A stretch of DNA of 64,000 bases, taken from contig NZ_CP084058.1 of the NCBI RefSeq assembly GCF_020215645.1, positions 11,152,501-11,216,500 on the forward strand, written 5' to 3'. The stretch comes from Nonomuraea gerenzanensis. Its GTDB lineage: Bacteria > Actinomycetota > Actinomycetes > Streptosporangiales > Streptosporangiaceae. The stretch's first letter is position 1. Every line of letters begins with the position of its first letter. Shown here in pieces: positions 51,831 through 64,000 of the stretch. The notes under the pieces were generated by a model. The model was not told where the DNA came from, made no database searches, and was given only the letters and a program-made list of their open reading frames with translations. The position numbers were made by a program, and so were the translations under genes.

Positions 51831-53239
51831 TTCGCCTTCACCCAGGGCATCAGCTCGTCCCAGGCCCCGGAGTCGTTGGCGTGCATGACGTAGTTGCGGG
51901 CGGTGCCCATCCACTCGCGGACGGCCGTGGGCCGCACGCTCCCGGCGGCGGCCAGCAGGTCCTGCGTGGTCAGCGGGATCGGGCGGCCGGCGCTGAGCGA
52001 CTGCTGCAGCTTGGCCTCCACCGCCCGGTCCACGACGCCCTTCAGGTCGGCGCCCACGAAGTGCTCGGTGGCCTGGGCCACCGCGTCGTAGTCCATCTCG
52101 GCCAGCGGCTTGTCGCGGCACAGGATGCGCAGGATGGCCGCGCGGGCCTGCTGGTCCGGCGGCGGCACGAACACCGGCTGGTCGAGCCGCCCCGGGCGGC
52201 GGAAGGCCACGTCCACGTACCACGGGGCGTTCGTGGCGGCCAGCACCAGCACGCCCTCGTTGGCGTGCTGGTCCACGCCGTCCAGCTCGGACAGGAACTG
52301 GTTGACGAGCTGGCGGCCGTGCGCGCTGCGCATGTCGGAGCGGCGGCCGGCCAGCGCGTCCACCTCGTCGAAGAACAACACGCACGGGCGGTTGCGGCGG
52401 GCCAGGTCGAACGTGGCGCGCAGGTTGCGCTCGCTGTTGCCGATGTACATGTCGAGGATGTCGGCCAGGCCCACGTTGACAAACGCCGCGCCGAGCTCGC
52501 CCGCCGCCGCCCTGGCCAGGTGGGTCTTGCCCGCGCCCGGCGGGCCGTACAGCAGGACCCCGCCGCCTGCGCGCTTGCCGAACGCGGCGAACATCTCCGG
52601 CTGCTGCATCGGCAGCAGCAGCTTGATGCGCAGCGCCTCCTTGACCGCGTCCATCCCGGCCACGTCGGCGAACGACACCCCGGACCGCTCGACCTCCGCC
52701 GTGGTGCTGTCGCCGGACAGGGGGACGGAGGGCAGGAACGGCGACGCGGCACCGGGCGGGCCGACCGGCGGCGGCTGGTTGGCGGGGCGCTGGTTGGCGG
52801 GGTGCTGGTTGGCGGGGTGCTGGCTGGCGGGGCGCGGGGCGCCCGTGATCCGTGCTTCCAGCTCCTGGTCCGCCACGGACGCGTCGCGCGAGGTGGCCTC
52901 GAAGTACCGGTAGGCGGCCCTGCTCGCGTCCCCCTCGCCGAGCAGGGCCCGGGCCGCCAGCACGCCGACGGCGGGCGGGTAGCCCGGGGTGGCCAGCAGC
53001 GGCTCCAGCACCGCCATCGCCTCCCCGAAGGCGCTCTGGCGGATGAACGCGTCCGCGAGCCCGGCGATCAGCTCCGGGTCCTGGGGCGCGAGCGCGAGCG
53101 CGGCGCGGAACTCGGCCTCGGCGTCCGCCAGGTATCCCTTGGCGAGGAGCTGCCCGGCGAGATGCCGGCGGAGGGGGAGGTTGTCCGGGGAGAGACGCGC
53201 CGCCTCGCGGAGCGCCTGAAGGCCGGCATCGTCGGGCAC
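51824..53239 (-). CDS. TPR-AAA+ ATPase
   Basis: A 471-residue protein. The N-terminal third is TPR-like (LREAARLSPDNLPLRRHLAG ... LADAEAEFRAALALAPQDPE). A Pro/Gln-rich linker (ASQHPANQHPANQRPANQ) leads to one AAA+ module: Walker A GPPGAGKTHLARA, Walker B VLFFDEVDAL, sensor 1 LVLAATNAPWYVD and the arginine finger region RRPGRLDQPVF. It has no protease domain. The TPR part suggests it binds a client or membrane partner, most likely the TPR membrane protein encoded by the overlapping next gene. Confidence 0.87.
   Translation of the reverse strand: MPDDAGLQALREAARLSPDNLPLRRHLAGQLLAKGYLADAEAEFRAALALAPQDPELIAGLADAFIRQSAFGEAMAVLEPLLATPGYPPAVGVLAARALLGEGDASRAAYRYFEATSRDASVADQELEARITGAPRPASQHPANQHPANQRPANQPPPVGPPGAASPFLPSVPLSGDSTTAEVERSGVSFADVAGMDAVKEALRIKLLLPMQQPEMFAAFGKRAGGGVLLYGPPGAGKTHLARAAAGELGAAFVNVGLADILDMYIGNSERNLRATFDLARRNRPCVLFFDEVDALAGRRSDMRSAHGRQLVNQFLSELDGVDQHANEGVLVLAATNAPWYVDVAFRRPGRLDQPVFVPPPDQQARAAILRILCRDKPLAEMDYDAVAQATEHFVGADLKGVVDRAVEAKLQQSLSAGRPIPLTTQDLLAAAGSVRPTAVREWMGTARNYVMHANDSGAWDELMPWVKAKW
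52775..52834. repeat. 15-bp tandem repeat in the ATPase linker
   Basis: Four 15-base units (CTGGTTGGCGGGGCG and variants) lie at 52775-52834 in frame. They encode the repeated Pro-Ala-Asn-Gln pentapeptides of the linker between TPR and AAA domains. The number of units may vary between strains. Confidence 0.8.
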
Positions 53240-53315
53240 GTGCCGTTCCCTTCTGTCGCAGGTTCGGTCATCTCGGACTACGCAAGATACCGAAATCTCC
53301 GCTACCTGGGGTTAT

Positions 53316-53732
53316 TCACGCCCGGATGGGGGTGGTCTGGGCGGAGGCGATCCGCCAGGCGCCGTCCTCCTCCCGCACCGCCACGTAGGTCAGCCAGCCG
53401 GACGCGGCAGGCAGGGCCGCACGCGGGTCGGCCCGCACCTCCGGGTCGCGCCCGTCGAACACCCGCTTCATCGACGTCACGATGGCCACGTCCGGCCGGA
53501 CGAAGCGGATGTCCGCCACCTCCGTCCTGGTGATCACCTCGGCCAGCGGCGACGCCAGGGCCGCCCGCATCACCTCGGCCAGCGCGTCCCGGCCCGCGAC
53601 CCGCCGCCCGGCGATGTTCACGACGGACGTGTCTGCGGTGTGCAGGGCCAGGAACGGGTTCGGGTCGTTCTGGTGCCGCTCGGCCTGCGCGACCAGGTCT
53701 TCGATGGCCGCGAGGGCCACGTCGTCCTCCAT
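53316..53732 (-). CDS. SgcJ/EcaC-type NTF2-like protein
   Basis: A 138-residue protein: ALAAIEDLVAQAERHQNDPNPFLALHTADTSVVNIAGRRVAGRDAL ... VADIRFVRPDVAIVTSMKRV ... SGWLTYVAVREEDGAWRIAS. It is typical of the NTF2-like family named SgcJ/EcaC. Relatives occur in enediyne and other secondary-metabolite clusters; catalysis is not established. It lies upstream of the PKS/ccr genes on the same strand but after their end, so co-transcription is possible only through the 53733-53851 hairpins. Confidence 0.8.
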   Translation of the reverse strand: MEDDVALAAIEDLVAQAERHQNDPNPFLALHTADTSVVNIAGRRVAGRDALAEVMRAALASPLAEVITRTEVADIRFVRPDVAIVTSMKRVFDGRDPEVRADPRAALPAASGWLTYVAVREEDGAWRIASAQTTPIRA

Positions 53733-53752
53733 GATGAACCTCAGCTCTCTTA

Positions 53753-53805
53753 ATCGGAGCGCTTTGCTCCGATAAAAGATGCTATAGACGGAGCGCTTCG
53801 CTCCG
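53753..53805. promoter_or_regulatory. two near-identical palindromes (operator or terminator)
   Basis: ATCGGAGC-GCTTT-GCTCCGAT (53753-53773) and CGGAGCG-CTT-CGCTCCG (53789-53805) share the core CGGAGCGCTT(T/C)GCTCCG. They lie between the ccr stop (53852) and the start of the SgcJ-like gene (53732), both on the minus strand. They could end ccr transcription, or form a twin operator for the SgcJ-like gene; the duplicated core favours the operator reading. Confidence 0.6.
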
Positions 53806-53851
53806 CAAGAGGTTCAGCGCGGCCGAACAGGCGCAGGCGCTCGCCGCCTGT

Positions 53852-55146
53852 TCAACGCGGACGGAACAGACGCAGGTGTTCCTCGCCCACCCGCTCCCGC
53901 AGCTCGTGGTCCTCGACGCCGAGCCCCTCCTCCGGGGCCAGCGCCAGCACGCCCACCTTCCCCACGTGCTGGTTGAGCTGCACCGCGCGGGCCGCCTCGG
54001 CCGCACCGGTCAGCGGGTACACCGCCGAGAGCGTCGGGTGGATCAGCCCGAGCGAGATGAGCCGGTTGACCTCGTGGCACTCCTGATAGTTCGCTCCGTG
54101 GGAGCCGATGATCCGCTTGAGCTTCATCCACAGGTGGCGGTTGTCGTACTCGTGGGCGTATCCGCTGGACGACCCGCACGTCACCACCGAGCCGCCGCGC
54201 CGGGCGACGTACACGGAGGCGCCGAACGTGTCCCGGCCCGTGTGCTCGAACACGATCGCCGGGTCCTCCCCCACCAGCCGCCTGACCTCCGCGCCCAGCC
54301 GCCGCCACGCCTTCTCGTCGCCGAGATCGTCGAACTGCGCGCGGTCGACGACGTGCGGGCAGCCCATCCTGCGCAGCAGCTCCGCCTTCTCCGGGGAGCT
54401 GACCACGCCGACCGGGATGCCGCCGCCGCGCAGCACCAGCTGCACGCCGTACCCGCCGAGGCCGCCGGTGGCGCCCCACAGCAGCACCACGTCGCCCTGC
54501 TTCATGCGCGCGCCGCGCTCGCCGACCAGCATCCGGTACGCGGTCGAGGCGCACAACATGTTGCACGCCGCCTCCTCCCACGTCAGGTGCCGGGGCTTGG
54601 GAAGCAGCTGAGTGGCCTTGACCAGGGCGAAGTCGGCCAGGCCGCCGAAGTTCGTCTCGAAGCCCCAGGCCCGCAGGTCGGCGGCGAGCATGCCGTCGTG
54701 TTGCACGACCGGGTCCTCGCCGTCCACGTACGCGGGGCTGGTCACCACCCGGTCGCCGACCCGCCAGCGGCGCACCGCCCGGCCCGTCCTGACCACCACG
54801 CCCGACGCGTCGGAGCCGAGGACGTGCGTGGGCAGGTCGTGCCTCGGGTCCGTCCGGCCGAACCGCTCCAGGAACGCGAACGTCGGGATCGGCTCGAACA
54901 TCGCCGACCACACCGTGTTGTAGTTGATCGCGCTGGCCATCACCGCGATCAGCACCTCGTCCTCGGCCGGCTCCGGCATCGGCACCTGGCCGACGTGCAA
55001 CGTCCTGCGTACGTCCTTGTCCTGCTCGTCCTGGTCGAAGGTGCCCACCTCGTCCTTGCGCAGGTGGGCGGCCCGGTACGTGGCGGGCACGTCCAGGCGC
55101 GACAGCTCCGCGGGCTCCGCGCCCGCCACCACCGCCTGTGCCAGCG

Positions 55147-55150
<4 letters not shown>
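53852..55150 (-). CDS. ccr: crotonyl-CoA carboxylase/reductase
   Basis: A 432-residue medium-chain dehydrogenase/reductase from ATG 55150, overlapping the PKS stop by ATGA. Family marks are TYRAAHLRKDEVG, INYNTVWSAMFEP, HVLGSDASGVVV, WGFETNFGGLADFALVKA, LLWGATGGLGGYGVQLVL and VTCGSSSGYAHEYDNRHLWM. It reductively carboxylates crotonyl-CoA with NADPH and CO2 to give ethylmalonyl-CoA. Coupled translation with a PKS makes it the dedicated supplier of an ethylmalonyl (or related alkylmalonyl) extender. Confidence 0.93.
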
Positions 55151-60648
<5,498 letters not shown>

Positions 60649-60865
60649 CAGCGCTCCCATGCATCTGGGGTGATCGGCCAAGATACCCACGGGCCCGGGG
60701 CGAGGGTCAGGCCCGGACGGAACATTCCTCGGCCGCGTTTTGTCACGCCGGTGATGATTTATCCGGCGGGGCGGAACGAGCGGCGGATTTTCGTACGGAC
60801 GCTCATAGCCCCGCCACCGCCGCACCGCCTACCCTCGCCTGCACTCCCGGCGAAGGAGCATGACC

Positions 60866-61963
60866 ATGACCTCACGCACGCGGTCCGCACGCACGCGCCC
60901 GGCCATGCGCCGCCTGCTGGTCGTGGCGGCGGTGCCGCTGCTCGTCCTGTCCGCGCCCGGCGTCGCCGCCGCCCGCGCCGACCCGGACTGGTCACTGGTC
61001 CCGGAAGGCGGCGAGCCCACCGCGCAGCCGACCCGGCCAGCTCGTGACACCGGCTACCTGCCCTGGCAGAAGGCGCTGCCCGGCCAGGCCCGCGTGGTGC
61101 GCGAGCGCCGCCTCGACGCCCGCACCCTGGACGTGCTCATCTCCTCCCCGTCGGTCGGCCGCATGCTGCCCGTGCGCCTGCTCCTCCCTCAGGGCTGGTC
61201 GAAGAGCGCGAGGCGGACGTGGCCGGTGCTGTACCTGCTGCACGGCGGCGCGGACGACTACACCTCGTGGACCCGCATGACCGACCTGGCCACCTACACC
61301 GCCGACCTGGACGCCATCGTCGTCATGCCGGAGGCGGGCCGCGCGGGCAACTACACGGACTGGCACAACGGCGGCAGGGGCGGGCCGCCCGCGTGGGCCA
61401 CCTTCCACACCTACGAGGTGCGCAGGCTGCTGGAGATCGGCTACCGCGCCGGCACCCGCCGCGCGATCGCCGGCCTGTCGATGGGCGCGTACGGCGCCGT
61501 CAAGTACGCCGCGCGCTACCGGGGCATGTTCCGCTTCGCCGGCGCCTACAGCGGCATCCTGGCCACCCGCCTGCCCGGCATCCCGGCGGTCATCATGAAC
61601 GCCCAGGCCAGCGAGAAGCAGGACCCCCTGGCCCTGTGGGGCGACCCGCGGCGCGACAAGCGGGTGTGGGCCGCCAACGACCCTCTCGCGCTGGCCGCCG
61701 GCCTCAGGGGCGTCAGCCTCTACCTCTCCAGCGGCACCAACAGCTTCAACGGCCCGCTCGACCCGCCGGGCTCGCCGTGGCACCCGGCCCACCTGGGGGA
61801 GCCGATCTCGGCGTACACGGGCAAGGCGCTGAGCGAGCGGCTCAAGCGGCTGGGCATCCCGCACAAGCTCCACCTGTACGGCAACGGCACGCACACGTGG
61901 CCGTACTGGATCAGGGAGTTCAAGAGCTCGTACCCGATGATCCGCAAGGCGCTCGGCGCCTAG
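60866..61963 (+). CDS. secreted esterase of the FrmB/antigen 85-like family
   Basis: A 365-residue protein. ATG 60866 is chosen because AAGGAG lies 7 bases upstream; ATG 60860 would be only one base from it. The signal peptide runs to about residue 37 (LLVLSAPGVAAARA). The alpha/beta fold shows VLYLLHGGADDYTSW, nucleophile GLSMGAYGAVKYAARY, the antigen 85-like stretch FRFAGAYSGIL and the catalytic His in YGNGTHTWPYW. Such proteins are acyl esterases or mycolyltransferase-like enzymes. Divergent from the PKS; 217 bases between the two starts contain no gene. Confidence 0.87.
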   Translation: MTSRTRSARTRPAMRRLLVVAAVPLLVLSAPGVAAARADPDWSLVPEGGEPTAQPTRPARDTGYLPWQKALPGQARVVRERRLDARTLDVLISSPSVGRMLPVRLLLPQGWSKSARRTWPVLYLLHGGADDYTSWTRMTDLATYTADLDAIVVMPEAGRAGNYTDWHNGGRGGPPAWATFHTYEVRRLLEIGYRAGTRRAIAGLSMGAYGAVKYAARYRGMFRFAGAYSGILATRLPGIPAVIMNAQASEKQDPLALWGDPRRDKRVWAANDPLALAAGLRGVSLYLSSGTNSFNGPLDPPGSPWHPAHLGEPISAYTGKALSERLKRLGIPHKLHLYGNGTHTWPYWIREFKSSYPMIRKALGA

Positions 61964-63006
61964 CGCGGCGGCACGACCGCCCGCACGTCCCACCCGGAGC
62001 CGCGCCGGTGCAGGCGTGGGGTCAGGCCGGACATGCCGGGCTGCCCGTGCTCGCGCCACTCGCGCGTCCACGCGCCGAGCCGGTCGAGGGCGGCGGGGGT
62101 GCCCGCCAGGAAGAGGTCGCCGGAGGGGCAGAGCAGGGCCACGCCGCCCGGCTCCGAGCAGCCGACGCCCCAGCCGTGGGCGCCGAGGGAGGCGGTGGTG
62201 AGGCCGTCGGGGCGGGCGGCCATGAGGTAGGCGTGCAGGTCCACGGCGCCCGGCCAGCCGGCGCCGCCGCGCCCGTCGGTGATCATCAGTTCGAGCAGGC
62301 GCATGCCGACGACGGGCTCGTGGGCGCGCAGCCACTCGGCGGCCACCCACCACATGCGGCCCGCCGCGTCGCGGGTCAGCGCGTCCACGCCGTAGGAGGG
62401 CACCGGCCACTGGTCCTGCGGCTCGGGCCTGGCCTCGGCGAAGCCGCCGGGCATCAGCAGGTCGGCGGTGAGCTGGTCGGGGGTGGCGCCCCGGCGCAGG
62501 CGGGCCACGCCCATGGCGCGGGCCAGCGGGGCCAGGTGCACCGGGCTGACGAGCACCGCCCCCGGCACCGCCTGCCGCACCCAGACGTCCGGGATCCGGA
62601 CGGGCGCGACCCAGGCGATCACCCGGTCGTAGCGCGAGTCCGGAGCCCAGCGCGTGCCGTCGCCCGTCACCAGCCGCACGTTGCCGCAGCCGTCGTCGGC
62701 CAGCAGGCGGGCGGCCCGGCGGGACAGCCGGGCCTCGATGTCGATGGAGGTGACCTGCCCGCCGGGCCCCACCAGCCGCGACAGCACGGCGGCGGAGAAC
62801 CCGGACCCGGTGCCGACCTCCAGCACCCGGTGCCCCGGCCCGACCTCCAGCCGCTCCAGCATGCCGGCGACGACGGCCGGGTCGGGCAGGTGCGGCATGC
62901 GCGCGCCACCGGGCAGGACGGTGTAGGCGGTGCCGTCCACGCTGGCCAGGGCGCGTCGCACGGCCTCGCCGGCGATCGCGTCCCCAGCCTGCGTCATACC
63001 GGACAT
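61960..63006 (-). CDS. PCMT-like methyltransferase with C-terminal extension
   Basis: A 348-residue protein from ATG 63006 (GGAGG upstream). The SAM site reads VLEVGTGSGFSAAVLSRLVG and VTSIDIEARLSRRAARLL, and ARMPHLPDPAVVAGMLERL recalls protein-L-isoaspartate O-methyltransferase. The second half (about 200-348) is an extension not found in the repair enzyme. Similar extended PCMT-like proteins in actinomycetes work on ribosomal peptides or have unknown roles. It follows the 110-residue gene by 6 bases, so they are one operon. Overlaps the convergent esterase by 4 bases. Confidence 0.8.
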   Translation of the reverse strand: MSGMTQAGDAIAGEAVRRALASVDGTAYTVLPGGARMPHLPDPAVVAGMLERLEVGPGHRVLEVGTGSGFSAAVLSRLVGPGGQVTSIDIEARLSRRAARLLADDGCGNVRLVTGDGTRWAPDSRYDRVIAWVAPVRIPDVWVRQAVPGAVLVSPVHLAPLARAMGVARLRRGATPDQLTADLLMPGGFAEARPEPQDQWPVPSYGVDALTRDAAGRMWWVAAEWLRAHEPVVGMRLLELMITDGRGGAGWPGAVDLHAYLMAARPDGLTTASLGAHGWGVGCSEPGGVALLCPSGDLFLAGTPAALDRLGAWTREWREHGQPGMSGLTPRLHRRGSGWDVRAVVPPR

Positions 63007-63012
63007 CGCCTC

Positions 63013-63345
63013 CTATGGAACGTCGAAGGTCTTGCGGTTGCCGGCCCCGATGACCTCGATCCCCTTGGTGCCGAGGATGCCGTCGAGCGGCAGCGCCACC
63101 GTGTACGGCGCCGTCGCGGGCAGGCCGATGCCCGGCAGCGTCCCGACGACCTCGATGCCCCAGTACTCCGGCTGCTTGACGTAGACCAGCGGGGAGAGCG
63201 TGACGGTCATGTTCAGGTACGGCTTCGTACCGCTGACGATGAGGATGAACGAGCGGGGCACGATGCCCGGCACGACCCGCGCCTCCTCGAAGTCGATCAC
63301 CCGCACGGACGACGGGGCGGGCAGTTCCGTGAAGTTCTCGGCCAT
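63013..63345 (-). CDS. conserved 110-residue protein paired with the methyltransferase
   Basis: A 110-residue protein from ATG 63345 (GAAGGGGG upstream). It reads ELPAPSSVRVIDFEEARVVP ... IVPRSFILIVSGTKPYLNMTVTLSPLVYVK ... PEYWGIEVVGTLPG and is beta-rich. No signal peptide or known domain. It lies directly before the PCMT-like methyltransferase gene with a shared ribosome-site region, suggesting a functional pair. It could be a partner or a substrate. Confidence 0.65.
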   Translation of the reverse strand: MAENFTELPAPSSVRVIDFEEARVVPGIVPRSFILIVSGTKPYLNMTVTLSPLVYVKQPEYWGIEVVGTLPGIGLPATAPYTVALPLDGILGTKGIEVIGAGNRKTFDVP

Positions 63346-63539
63346 GGTGAAGCCCCCTTCGCTACCGGTGATACCCCCACGCGGGCCACCACCGACACGA
63401 TCGCGGCCGGTGACCCGTCCATGGCTCAAACTCTCACGGCCCGCCCGAGCGACGACAGGGCCAGTGGGCACCCCCACGAGACCCTAACGGCCAGGACATG
63501 CCGTGGCCGGGGCCACAGGCCGGGCGTGCGGTGGCCGGG

Positions 63540-64000
63540 CTACAGCTTCCGCAGCACCACCAGCTCGCTGCGGTGGTCGGCGCCGATCGGCTCCCACGCG
63601 GCGGGCCTGATGCCGGCGCCCATGAGGGTGCCGCCGTGCCAGCGGGAGCCGTCGGCCTCCAGCTCGTACAGCGCCTCGGGGTCGAGGCCGGTCAGCCGGA
63701 GCGTGCGCGGCCCGCGCTTGGCGTTGCCGAGCGGGTTGTAGACGAGCACCACGACCTGGTCGTCCAGCACGTACTGCACGGCGGAGCGCTCCTGTCCCGG
63801 CGTGCCCGCCAGGCGGTACTGCGCGCCGTGCTGCACGGTCCTGCGGACCCGCTTGTACTGGGCGATCAGCTCGGCCGCCGTCTCCAGCTCGCCGTCGGAC
63901 CACTCCGACAGGTTCCCGCCGATGCCCAGCACGCCCGCCATCGCCACGTGGAAGCGGTAGCGCAGCGGCATCTCGCGGCGGGTGGTCGGGTTGGGCGAGT
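63540..64000 (-). CDS. GH36 alpha-galactosidase, C-terminal part (partial)
   Basis: The frame is open to the window edge, so the catalytic barrel lies outside. The visible part reads SPNPTTRREMPLRYRFHVAM, then AGVLGIGGNLSEWSDGELETAAELIAQYKRVRRTVQHGAQYRL. This is the distinctive end of the GH36 barrel and its C-terminal beta domain (GLDPEALYELEADGSRWHGG). It hydrolyses alpha-galactosides such as galactomannan side chains, which would complement the mannanase at 20491. An internal Met at 63971 is not the start. 63346-63539 upstream holds only a weak hairpin. Confidence 0.87.
   Translation of the reverse strand, partial: SPNPTTRREMPLRYRFHVAMAGVLGIGGNLSEWSDGELETAAELIAQYKRVRRTVQHGAQYRLAGTPGQERSAVQYVLDDQVVVLVYNPLGNAKRGPRTLRLTGLDPEALYELEADGSRWHGGTLMGAGIRPAAWEPIGADHRSELVVLRKL

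Noticed and set aside
49098..51893. 931-codon open frame on the plus strand
   Set aside because: It runs antisense across the LysR gene, the aldo-keto reductase in another frame and the TPR gene. Long antisense frames are expected at this GC content.
61219..63741. 840-codon plus-strand frame over the esterase and methyltransferase region
   Set aside because: Out of frame with the esterase, antisense to the methyltransferase; composition is that of a shadow.
63971..63971. Met at this position as start of the GH36 gene
   Set aside because: The sequence upstream (SPNPTTRRE) is conserved GH36 barrel, so the gene continues beyond the window.

Overview
The window is high-GC actinomycete chromosome. 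The evidence is GC-rich codons, GTG and TTG starts, 4-base ATGA/GTGA gene overlaps, many TetR, LacI, MarR and LysR regulators with divergent operators, NarL-type histidine kinases, and secreted plant-polymer hydrolases. Gene content suggests the Streptosporangiales (Nonomuraea-like), but the genus is an inference. No rRNA, tRNA or CRISPR array was found.

Layout. 0-3.9 kb: a truncated serine hydrolase, two small membrane proteins, a metallo-beta-lactamase-fold hydrolase divergent from a MarR regulator with twin palindromic operators, and a P-loop kinase. 3.9-7.6 kb: a decayed IS1380-like element, then a visibly AT-richer segment with a GmrSD-type (DUF262/DUF1524) restriction protein. 7.6-9.4 kb: a compact cassette of a small GntR regulator and five tiny, translationally coupled genes, two of which are paralogues with a shared HTCxC...YELCxAGG signature. 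9.5-15.9 kb: secreted and hypothetical proteins, a pectate lyase, an Rv2466c-like thioredoxin-fold protein, and a TetR/DUF1348 pair.

15.9-20.4 kb: a three-subunit molybdenum hydroxylase operon (2Fe-2S, FAD, Mo subunits) with a TetR regulator. 20.5-28.1 kb: plant-polysaccharide use, with a secreted GH5 mannanase-like enzyme (FnIII, CBM2), a LacI regulator, a complete sugar ABC importer (binding lipoprotein and two permeases) and a GH127 beta-L-arabinofuranosidase. 28.1-36.6 kb: an orphan histidine kinase, an alpha/beta hydrolase, a TusA-like protein, a second LacI regulator, gene remnants, a TetR/FabH-like pair and small proteins. 36.6-42.2 kb: two gene fragments, a membrane desaturase, a two-component system, and a cytochrome bd oxidase (cydAB, short cydB).

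42.2-53.8 kb: a secreted 5'-nucleotidase, a hydrolase/TetR pair, a GH13 enzyme, a PucR-like regulator, an EF-hand protein, a LysR/aldo-keto reductase pair, and a TPR-AAA ATPase coupled to a TPR membrane protein. 53.3-60.6 kb: a SgcJ-like protein upstream of a single-module type I PKS (ACP-KS-AT-KR-ACP-TE) overlapping a crotonyl-CoA carboxylase/reductase gene. The AT carries a GAGH motif of the ethylmalonyl type, which fits the extender unit the reductase would supply. 60.9-64 kb: a secreted esterase, a PCMT-like methyltransferase coupled to a 110-residue protein, and the C-terminus of a GH36 alpha-galactosidase running off the end.

Functional links: the carbohydrate genes (pectate lyase, mannanase, importer, GH127, GH36) fit a saprophyte degrading plant cell walls. 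LacI-type palindromes recur in front of these genes, including a shared TAACCG(C/G)TTAA motif at three loci.
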